From: Campylobacteraceae bacterium
GTDB taxonomy: Bacteria; Campylobacterota; Campylobacteria; Campylobacterales; Sulfurovaceae
Assembly: GCA_027036015.1 (NCBI GenBank)
Contig: JALVTH010000013.1
Location: 1 to 50,281, forward strand
Length of the DNA stretch: 50,281 bases
Direction: 5' to 3'
In this document: positions 44,028 to 50,281 of the stretch, one piece after another
Layout of the letters: the number at the start of each line of letters is the position of its first letter
Numbering within the stretch: position 1 is the stretch's first letter
The notes under the pieces: generated by a model
What the model was told of the DNA's origin: nothing
The model's input: only the letters and a program-made list of their open reading frames with translations
Database searches by the model: none
Program-made: the position numbers and the translations under genes

Positions 44028-45383
44028 CTATTTAAAAAGTCCTGGAGGAACTCCTCCACCTTTAAGCTGTTTCATAATCTCTTGCATTTGTTTCATACCA
44101 CCTTTGCCAGAGAGTCTTTTTGCCAATTTTGCAGCGTTTTTAAATTGTTTAAGTACTCTATTAACTTCCATTTGACTAAGCCCAGCACCACGTGCTATTC
44201 TTCTTTTTCTTGAATTGTTTAACAAATCAGGATTTTCTCGTTCTTTTGGAGTCATTGATTGAATCATAGCTTTAATATGTTTTATCTCTTTAGAATTTTC
44301 TAAATCAATATCATCAATTTGTTTGGCAATTGAGCTCATTCCTGGAATCATACTCATAATTGATTTCATTGAACCAAGCTTTTTCATCTGTTCCATTTGT
44401 TCTAAAAAGTCATTAAAGTTAAACTGCCCTTTTTTAATCTTTTTACTCATCTTTTTAGCAGTTTTTTCATCAATTACGGCAGCAGTTTTTTCCATCAATC
44501 CTTCAATATCCCCTGCTCCCATAAGACGATTTACAATTCTATCTGGAATAAATGGTTCTAAATCTGGCATCTTTTCACCGCTACCAATAAATCGAAGCGG
44601 CACACCAACAAGTTTTGCAATTCCAAGAGCCACTCCACCTTTGCTATCTGCATCATATTTACTCAAAACTACACCACTAATTCCAACTCTCTCTTTAAAA
44701 GTAGAAGCAGTTCTAATTGCATCAATTCCTGTCATTGCATCAGCTACATAAAAAATCTCATCTGGATTTGCAATCTCTTTAATTTTTGCAAGTTCATCCA
44801 TCAACTCTTCATCAATTGCAAGGCGTCCAGCAGTATCAATGAGCAAAACATCATAGAGCCCATCTTCAGCTTTTTTTATAGCTTCTTTAACAATTTCATA
44901 AGGCGTAGCATTTTCATTAGCAACTAAATCTACTCCAATTTGAGAAGTAATTTGTTTTAACTGCTCAACAGCTGCTAAACGCTGCAAATCTGCTGCTGCA
45001 ACCAAAACTTTTTTTCTCTTTTGCTCTTTGAGCATATAAGCAAGTTTTCCAGTTGTTGTTGTTTTACCACTTCCTTGAAGTCCCGTCATTAAAACAACAG
45101 TTGGAGGCTTTGAAGCAAAAACAAAACCTTGATTACCAGGTGCAGTTAAAATTTCGTGCAATCTTTGACTAATTGCACGTAAAAAGTTATCTCTTCCAAT
45201 TCCAGCTTGTTTTACGTCTTTTTCGACTAAAGTTACAAGCTCTTTTACTACTTTATGATGAACATCAGCTTTAAGAAGTGATTTTCTAAGCTCACTTAAA
45301 GCTTTCTTGAGCGCTTTTTCATCATCACGAAAGCGAATTTTATTAATTGCATTTTTAAAACTATCCGTTAGCGTATCAAACAT
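44028..45383 (-). CDS. ffh: Signal recognition particle protein Ffh
   Basis: Ffh is the GTPase that binds signal sequences of nascent membrane proteins with 4.5S RNA. The NG domain contains MTGLQGSGKTTTTGKLA (about 103-119), DTAGRLAIDEELM and LSKYDADSKGG. The M domain from about 300 is Met-rich (QMEQMKKLGSMKSIMSMIPGM) and contains ARGAGLSQMEVNRVLKQF. It has 451 residues. GAGGG lies 6 nt before the ATG. Confidence 0.97.
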   Translation of the reverse strand: MFDTLTDSFKNAINKIRFRDDEKALKKALSELRKSLLKADVHHKVVKELVTLVEKDVKQAGIGRDNFLRAISQRLHEILTAPGNQGFVFASKPPTVVLMTGLQGSGKTTTTGKLAYMLKEQKRKKVLVAAADLQRLAAVEQLKQITSQIGVDLVANENATPYEIVKEAIKKAEDGLYDVLLIDTAGRLAIDEELMDELAKIKEIANPDEIFYVADAMTGIDAIRTASTFKERVGISGVVLSKYDADSKGGVALGIAKLVGVPLRFIGSGEKMPDLEPFIPDRIVNRLMGAGDIEGLMEKTAAVIDEKTAKKMSKKIKKGQFNFNDFLEQMEQMKKLGSMKSIMSMIPGMSSIAKQIDDIDLENSKEIKHIKAMIQSMTPKERENPDLLNNSRKRRIARGAGLSQMEVNRVLKQFKNAAKLAKRLSGKGGMKQMQEIMKQLKGGGVPPGLFK

Positions 45384-45408
45384 TGCAAACCCTCTTTTTT
45401 TGTTTGTA

Positions 45409-45429
45409 AAATATTACAATATAATATTT
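45409..45429 (-). promoter_or_regulatory. 8-bp inverted repeat in the ffh promoter region
   Basis: AAATATTA and TAATATTT pair around a 5-nt centre, 26-46 bp upstream of the ffh ATG. TAATAT and TATATT -10-like hexamers lie inside. It may be a weak operator or just AT-rich promoter DNA. Confidence 0.35.
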
Positions 45430-45441
45430 AAAATTTCCAAA

Positions 45442-46179
45442 TTACTTATATTTAGCAATCTCTTTAGGCTCTGGTGCTTCTAAGCTATAGCCTAAGAGCT
45501 CAATTTTTTTAGCGTGCAACAATATTCTTTTAGATTGCGTTACACTTCCGTATAACTCATCTCCAACAATAGGATGACCAATAGAGGCAAGATGCACTCT
45601 AATTTGATGTGTTCTTCCACTTTTTATTTCAACTTCTACTTTTGTTTTTTTCCCATGCAAAATATCTGGCTTAACAATTGTTAAAGCCTCTTTACCTCTT
45701 TTTTTATCCACTTTAGCAAAAGCTTTTTTCCCTTTTAAAACCAAAATTGGCACATTTATAACTACCTCTTCAGCAATGATACCTTCAACCCAAGCACTAT
45801 AAATTTTTTTAACCTCTTGCTTTTTAAAAGCTTGCACAGCTTTTTGTAAAAAAGCATCATTTTTTGCTAAAAGAAGAACTCCACTTGTTTCTTTATCAAG
45901 TCTATGAATTAATTTTGCATTAAATTCTTTTTCTAACTCCTCACTGGTTTTAAAAGGTGTTTTATTTACTGCAATTAAATTCTCATCTTCAAAAATAATG
46001 TTACTTTTTTGAATCTCTTCGACTCGAAATTTTGTTTTAATAGAAATTAAAGCTCTTGCAATTTTAACTTTTTTATCTCCAACGTAAACAACTCCTCTAT
46101 CAATTAACTCTTTTGCTTTATTATTTGATATATTAAGTTGTCTTGCTAAAACTTTATATGCCTTATCTTGCACCTTCAT
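45442..46179 (-). CDS. RluA-family ribosomal pseudouridine synthase
   Basis: The 245-residue protein has an S4 RNA-binding domain (about 1-55; VLARQLNISNNKAKELIDRGVVYV) and a pseudouridine synthase domain with the catalytic Asp in LIHRLDKETSGVLLLAK (about 90-106), then KSGRTHQIRVHLASIGHPIVGDELYG. The rRNA target site cannot be named. ATG at 46179 is close to its ribosome site; GTG at 46173 with AGGA 8 nt upstream is possible. It overlaps the DUF167 gene. Confidence 0.92.
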   Translation of the reverse strand: MKVQDKAYKVLARQLNISNNKAKELIDRGVVYVGDKKVKIARALISIKTKFRVEEIQKSNIIFEDENLIAVNKTPFKTSEELEKEFNAKLIHRLDKETSGVLLLAKNDAFLQKAVQAFKKQEVKKIYSAWVEGIIAEEVVINVPILVLKGKKAFAKVDKKRGKEALTIVKPDILHGKKTKVEVEIKSGRTHQIRVHLASIGHPIVGDELYGSVTQSKRILLHAKKIELLGYSLEAPEPKEIAKYK

Positions 46180-46459
46180 ATTCCTTTAAAAAGTTTTTTA
46201 CTTCATCACTAAGAGGCAAACGAACTTTTTTTATTTTACTGGTTTCTCCACTTACAAACTCAACATCACTTTTTGCCACTTTAAAGCGTTTTGAAAAAAA
46301 TTTAATAAGCTCCTTATTAGCTGCTCCTTCAACAGGAGCTGCAGTAATTTTAACTTTGAGTGCATCTTCGCCATAGAGTCCACAAATTTCGTTTTTACTT
46401 GATTGGGGTTGCGCTTTAATTTTAAACGTTACAAAATCACCCTTTATCTCATAAAACAC
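46163..46459 (-). CDS. DUF167 (YggU) family protein
   Basis: This 98-residue protein has the family core FKIKAQPQSSKNEICG and VKITAAPVEGAANKELIKFFSKRF (about 36-59), then ETSKIKKVRL. Its function is unknown. It lies between waaA (11-nt overlap) and the pseudouridine synthase gene (17-nt overlap), an insertion relative to the C. jejuni order as I recall it. Confidence 0.9.
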   Translation of the reverse strand: MFYEIKGDFVTFKIKAQPQSSKNEICGLYGEDALKVKITAAPVEGAANKELIKFFSKRFKVAKSDVEFVSGETSKIKKVRLPLSDEVKNFLKEYEGAR

Positions 46460-47612
46460 TTTTTATCTCCTTAACGATTGGTTCAATTGAACTTTTAATT
46501 TTAATTTTTGTTTTTGGCAAATTTTGATAATTAAGTAAAGTCTTTTCAAGCTCTTTGGCTTTAACTATTACAATCCCTTCAATTGCTCGAAAAATATCTT
46601 TTTGATTGAAAAAGTATTCTCCACTAATAATTTTACAGCCAAATTGTGCAGCTTCAGCTGCATTATGCCCTCCTATTTTTCTAAAAGCACCTCCTAAAAT
46701 AACGATATCGCTTATTGCATATAAATTAACAAGCTCTCCCAATTTATCGTCTAAAATTAAATCTGCATCCAATTTTTTACCATTTTCACTTAAAGAAAAA
46801 AAGCTTAAATTATTATGCAGAGCAATATGTTGCATCAGTTTTCTTACTTCTTTAAATCGCTCTGGATGTCTTGGTGCTACAATAAGCGTTGCATGTGGCT
46901 CAATTTCTTTTAACTTTAAAAAAGCTTTAATAATGAGCTCTTCTTCTTTAGCATGGGTGCTTGCTGCACATACGATTAAAGAAGTTCCTTTTTCATACTT
47001 TTTATTTGGCTTTGGCAAATGTGCCAATTTAATATTGCCACTAACTATAACTTTTTTTGCACCAAGCAATTGTAAACGCTTTGCATCTTCTTGACTTTGA
47101 GCAAATACAATATCAATATTTGCAAAAACAAATTTATAAAACCATCGAAAAAAGAGGTAGCGCTTAAAGCTTCTATCACTAATTCTTGCATTGATTAAAA
47201 TAGTCTTAGTTCCCTTTTTTTTATAGGTTCGAAAAAGAGCATACCAAAGCTCAGCTTCACTAACGACTAAAACTTTTTGGCGTCTTATCCAAAATGGTAA
47301 AAAAATCTCAAAAGGCAAAAAACGTACATTTTTACAAAAAATACGCAATTGTTCAAAGCCCGTTTGCGTAATTGCCGTGCAATTGACCTCTTTTGGTAAA
47401 AAATGCTTAATAAGAGGCTCAATTGATTTTGCTTCGCCAAAACTACAAACGTGAAAATGTATTTTTCCTCCACGAAATGGAGGATTTTTAACACAAAAAA
47501 AGCGTGCTGGAATTGATCTTTTATACTTTTTCTTTAAAGATAAAAGAAGTAAAAAAGGTAAAGAAATAATATAAGCAATCGTTAAAATTGCATAATAAAA
47601 ATAGAAAAACAC
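46449..47612 (-). CDS. waaA: 3-deoxy-D-manno-octulosonic acid transferase WaaA (KdtA)
   Basis: WaaA adds Kdo to lipid A precursor at the inner membrane. The 387-residue protein has an N-terminal membrane helix (about 5-28), then the GT-B glycosyltransferase with HFHVCSFGEAKSIEPLIKHF (acceptor-side Glu at about 59), NARISDRSFKRY (about 140), SGNIKL, VAPRHPERF, and the donor-site block GGAFRKIGGHNAAEAAQFG near 325. The DUF167 gene overlaps its end. Confidence 0.94.
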   Translation of the reverse strand: MFFYFYYAILTIAYIISLPFLLLLSLKKKYKRSIPARFFCVKNPPFRGGKIHFHVCSFGEAKSIEPLIKHFLPKEVNCTAITQTGFEQLRIFCKNVRFLPFEIFLPFWIRRQKVLVVSEAELWYALFRTYKKKGTKTILINARISDRSFKRYLFFRWFYKFVFANIDIVFAQSQEDAKRLQLLGAKKVIVSGNIKLAHLPKPNKKYEKGTSLIVCAASTHAKEEELIIKAFLKLKEIEPHATLIVAPRHPERFKEVRKLMQHIALHNNLSFFSLSENGKKLDADLILDDKLGELVNLYAISDIVILGGAFRKIGGHNAAEAAQFGCKIISGEYFFNQKDIFRAIEGIVIVKAKELEKTLLNYQNLPKTKIKIKSSIEPIVKEIKSVL

Positions 47613-47618
47613 TTCAAA

Positions 47619-48338
47619 TTACGCTTCTTGCTCTTGCTTTTCGAGATATAAAACTCTTCCACAATGTGGGCAGGTTACAATCTCTTCACCAATAATTAAA
47701 TCGCTATAAACTTTATCGTTAATTTTCATATAGCATCCATAGCATGCTTGATTTTCTACTTTTACGACCGCAGTATTCCCAGCCCAAACTCTAATTTTTT
47801 CATAAAAAGATAAAATTCTTGGATCCATATTTCTTGCAATTTCAACTCTTTTTTGATGAAGCTTAGCTTTTTCTTCTTCAATTTGTTTCATTTCTTCTTG
47901 AGCAGCTTTGCTTACTTGATTATACTCATCTTGAGCTTTTTTAATCTCTTCTTCTAACTCTTCAAGCTCTGCTTTTTTAATATCATTAATTTTATTGTAT
48001 CTCTCAATCTCTTCATTAGCAAAAATAATTTTATCTTTTGCAATATGCTCTTCTGTAGAAAGTGCTGCTGCTTCTTTTTCGTTTCTTACTTCTGCACTCT
48101 TTTTTTTGATATCTTCAAGCTGTTTTTTTGTCTCTTCAATTTGTTTTTCATAGCTAGCAATCTTGATAGAATTTTCTTCAATAAGCTTAGTTAACTCATC
48201 TTTTTTTGCCAAAAGCTCATTGAGCTTTTTGGCACTTGCTTCTACTTTTTTATTGATAGCTTCAATTTGTGGTACAAATGCATCCAATTCTTTATCAATA
48301 TTTGATAATTTGACCAATTCTTTTACATAACTATTCAA
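47619..48338 (-). CDS. flgZ: Coiled-coil zinc-ribbon protein FlgZ (HP0958-like)
   Basis: The 239-residue protein is a long antiparallel coiled coil (about 10-175, very rich in Glu/Lys) followed by a zinc ribbon with CYGC (about 200) and CPHC (about 222). It matches H. pylori HP0958, a chaperone of the sigma factor RpoN and binder of flaA mRNA. Flagella or RpoN-dependent regulation are therefore expected elsewhere in the genome. Gene order glyQ-nif3-this-waaA is as I recall for Campylobacterota. Confidence 0.9.
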   Translation of the reverse strand: MNSYVKELVKLSNIDKELDAFVPQIEAINKKVEASAKKLNELLAKKDELTKLIEENSIKIASYEKQIEETKKQLEDIKKKSAEVRNEKEAAALSTEEHIAKDKIIFANEEIERYNKINDIKKAELEELEEEIKKAQDEYNQVSKAAQEEMKQIEEEKAKLHQKRVEIARNMDPRILSFYEKIRVWAGNTAVVKVENQACYGCYMKINDKVYSDLIIGEEIVTCPHCGRVLYLEKQEQEA

Positions 48339-48350
48339 AGCGTAATCCTT

Positions 48351-49073
48351 TTATAAAATTTGAAAGGGGTTTTGCGATTGCGTAATTATAACCGAAATTG
48401 GCAAAGTTTTTAATAAATTTTGCATAATATTTGCAAAAAAGCGTTCACTTTCAAAGTGCCCAATATCACAAAGCATCTTGCCTTCACTTAGAGCTTTCAT
48501 AGCATCATGATATTTGATATCACCGGTTAAATAGCAATCTACATCGATAAAATCAATCAAACTTCCACCGCTTCCAGTTGTCAGCGCTACACCATAAATT
48601 TTTTCTTTATAGTTTACAACTTTTAAATACTCAAGATTAAAAACGTCTTTAATTTTTTCAATAAGCTCTTTCCCGTTAAAAGTTTCTTTACTAATACAAA
48701 TAAAATCTTTCTCTTCATCTAAATGAAAACCTAAAACTTCTTCAAAAACATAACGATTTAAATGAGTTTTGTCAAAATTCGTATGCATTGCAAGAAGCAT
48801 TTGATCTTTTTTGATTAATTTTCGAAGTAAATTAGCCGGATATTTTGCAAAATCAAGACGCTTTAATCCTTTAAAAATCAAAGGATGATGCACAAGAAAA
48901 AGTGTATTTTGGCTAAATTTTTCAATCATTACTTCATCAATATCAATAGAAACAACAATTTGCTCTACTTCTTGCTCTTTTTCTCCAACAATAAGCCCAC
49001 TATTATCCCAACTCTCTTGTAATTCAAAAGAACTGATAGTATCTAAATATTCAATAATTGCTTGAAGCTTCAC
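48351..49073 (-). CDS. Nif3-like dinuclear metal-centre protein
   Basis: The 240-residue NIF3/DUF34 protein shows WDNSGLIVG (about 22), LFLVHHPLIFKGLKRLD with metal-binding His residues (about 57-73), AMHTNFDKTHLN (about 95) and MLCDIGHFESERFF near the C-terminus. Some members have GTP cyclohydrolase-like activity; the role here is not known. It overlaps glyQ by one base. Confidence 0.93.
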   Translation of the reverse strand: MKLQAIIEYLDTISSFELQESWDNSGLIVGEKEQEVEQIVVSIDIDEVMIEKFSQNTLFLVHHPLIFKGLKRLDFAKYPANLLRKLIKKDQMLLAMHTNFDKTHLNRYVFEEVLGFHLDEEKDFICISKETFNGKELIEKIKDVFNLEYLKVVNYKEKIYGVALTTGSGGSLIDFIDVDCYLTGDIKYHDAMKALSEGKMLCDIGHFESERFFANIMQNLLKTLPISVIITQSQNPFQIL

Positions 49074-49972
49074 TACTTTTGCCCTTTGATTCTTGCAAGA
49101 CGCTCTTGCTCTTGCTCTTTATAAAGCTTTGCACATGCCACTGCAAGTTCACGAACCTTTAAAATATAATTTTGACGTTGTGCTTGCGAAATTGCCTTTC
49201 TTGCATCTAAAACATTAAAATAGTGTGAAGCTAACATACATTGATCATAAGCTGGAAGTGGCAAGCCAGCATCTAAACATCTTTTACATTCACTACTTGC
49301 ATCGTCAAAATGGCGAAAGAGCATATCGATATTAGCTATTTCAAAATGATATTTACTAAATTCATATTCACTCTCTTTGTGCACATCACCATAAGTTGTG
49401 ATACCATTTTCATTTTTATTCCAAATAATATCATAAACACTATCTACCCCTTGCAAATACATTGCAAGGCGCTCGGTTCCATATGTAATCTCAACAGCAA
49501 CCGGATCACAAGCAATGCCTCCAACTTGTTGAAAATAGGTAAATTGCGTAACTTCCATGCCATCAAGCCATACTTCCCAACCAAGTCCCCAAGCACCAAG
49601 TGTTGGTGACTCCCAGTTATCTTCTACAAAGCGAATATCATGCTCTTTTAAATTAAGTCCTAAAAATTCAAGCGATTTTAAATAGAGCTCTTGAATATTA
49701 TTGGGGCTTGGTTTAATAATTACTTGAAATTGATAATAAGCTCCAAGCCGATTAGGATTTTCTCCATAACGCCCATCGGTAGGTCTTCGACTTGGTGCTA
49801 CATAAGCTGCAGCCCAAGGAGTAGAATCTAAGCTTCTTAAAAGTGTTGCTGGATGAAATGTTCCAGCCCCAGATGGAATATCGTAAGGCTGAATAATATT
49901 ACATCCCTCTTTAGACCAAAACTCTTGCAGTTTAAGTAGTAGTTCGCTAAAAGTTATTGTATCTTTACCCAT
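49073..49972 (-). CDS. glyQ: Glycyl-tRNA synthetase alpha subunit
   Basis: GlyQ is the catalytic subunit of the alpha2beta2 glycyl-tRNA synthetase. Conserved blocks are [15 protein letters not shown] (about 12-26), [40 protein letters not shown] and [20 protein letters not shown]. It has 299 residues. The beta subunit glyS is not in the window. AAAGGAAA lies just before the ATG, which is overlapped by the end of the upstream ORF (8 nt). Confidence 0.97.
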   Translation of the reverse strand: MGKDTITFSELLLKLQEFWSKEGCNIIQPYDIPSGAGTFHPATLLRSLDSTPWAAAYVAPSRRPTDGRYGENPNRLGAYYQFQVIIKPSPNNIQELYLKSLEFLGLNLKEHDIRFVEDNWESPTLGAWGLGWEVWLDGMEVTQFTYFQQVGGIACDPVAVEITYGTERLAMYLQGVDSVYDIIWNKNENGITTYGDVHKESEYEFSKYHFEIANIDMLFRHFDDASSECKRCLDAGLPLPAYDQCMLASHYFNVLDARKAISQAQRQNYILKVRELAVACAKLYKEQEQERLARIKGQK

Positions 49973-50281
49973 TATTTTCCTTTGTAAAATTTATACTAAA
50001 TCTTTCATCCCATTTTCTAATAAAACTTTCACAACTGTCAGTAAAAACTTTATCTAAAAACTTACCTTCTAGCTCTTCTAAATCAAATTCTATATTTTTT
50101 TCAGAAAAAGCATTTAAAACCATATCTTCATAACTCTCTTCTGTATTGTAAACAACAAAATAGTATTTTTTATACTTATAATAATTTTGAAATATCTCAT
50201 AAAAAACAATTAATCCATCTAAAATTTTTCTTTTAATTTCAAATTTTTTATTTTGTAGATTTTTTTTGTTGAGGATTTAAA
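49965..50281 (-). CDS. Unrecognised ORF upstream of glyQ, partial, possibly frameshifted
   Basis: A frame is open from 50276 to the TAA at 49965-49967, with normal protein composition (for example [20 protein letters not shown] and [19 protein letters not shown]). I recognise no family. It has no ATG, GTG or TTG until an internal ATG about halfway. Upstream in the next frame the sequence reads [10 protein letters not shown] and then meets TAA (50250-50248). Joining the two frames by one base in the A-rich stretch gives a continuous peptide, so the gene may carry a frameshift, or its start may lie beyond the window. It ends 8 nt into glyQ. Confidence 0.45.

Noticed and set aside
44323-44751. 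142-codon open frame on the plus strand opposite ffh
   Set aside because: It lies wholly within ffh, whose GTPase and M-domain motifs are intact. The antisense peptide is Ile/Ser/Pro-rich without any motif.
46606-47094. 162-codon open frame on the plus strand opposite waaA
   Set aside because: It is a shadow of the recognised glycosyltransferase and has no ribosome site or domain.
1-50281. CRISPR arrays, insertion sequences, integrases, toxin-antitoxin or restriction genes
   Set aside because: I looked for spaced repeats, transposase and nuclease motifs on both strands and saw none; the region is core chromosome.

Overview
This is a compact, strongly AT-rich bacterial chromosome segment. 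Almost all of it is housekeeping genes packed end to end, with 1-28 nt overlaps and frequent TTG or GTG starts. I recognise the gene order as that of Campylobacterota (Epsilonproteobacteria). One cluster runs glmU-coaBC-uppS-prepilin peptidase-lptF-truA. Another runs glyQ-nif3-flgZ-waaA-pseudouridine synthase-ffh-rpsP-KH-rimM-trmD-rplS. A third is helicase-truB-ispE-smpB. A SUF iron-sulfur operon in place of the NIF-type system known from Campylobacter and Helicobacter suggests an early-branching or vent-type lineage such as Nautiliales, but that placement is inference. No CRISPR array, insertion sequence, integrase or prophage gene was seen.

Layout. 1-4307 (minus): trmA, truD, two single-domain PqiA genes and the start of a PqiB/MCE gene, an envelope lipid-transport module. 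4363-10044 (plus): glmU to truA. 10034-17660 (minus): an APC permease, hemJ, a secreted nuclease and sufB-C-D-E-T behind a near-consensus promoter. 17787-21115: a chorismate mutase-like gene, metG and an orphan Mur-ligase-N-like gene. 21194-24912: a CAU-anticodon tRNA, rodA running into it, pgeF, nspC and a TlpA-type thioredoxin. 24997-34978: purL, a secreted RNase T2, ruvX, a GH3 hexosaminidase, a second thioredoxin-like protein, dprA, a divergent polysaccharide deacetylase, small ORFs, DUF523, an aldehyde dehydrogenase and a periplasmic Hsp20-like protein. 35061-35466: a decayed rhodanese gene, the only clear pseudogene. 35463-40713: a LysR regulator, then the helicase-truB-ispE-smpB cluster. 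40710-49972: the ffh/rpsP/rplS and waaA/glyQ cluster, with an inverted flavin reductase gene between ffh and rpsP. 49965-50281: an unrecognised, possibly frameshifted ORF.

How the genes work together. Translation and tRNA modification are heavily represented (truA, truB, truD, trmA, trmD, metG, glyQ, rimM, rpsP, rplS, smpB). Cell-wall and envelope synthesis comes next (glmU, uppS, rodA, pgeF, waaA, lptF, pqi). The SUF operon runs on into hemJ, which joins cofactor-assembly steps in one transcription direction.

I found no obvious new defence or mobile system. The most interesting local signals are these: (i) the rodA stop codon lies inside the downstream tRNA gene, so RNase P processing would create a nonstop mRNA; (ii) csrA is missing from its usual place between truB and ispE; (iii) the SUF operon lacks sufS and has three identical 10-mers flanking its promoter; (iv) there is a secreted, methionine-rich alpha-crystallin protein; (v) several convergent gene pairs carry terminator hairpins inside coding sequence.
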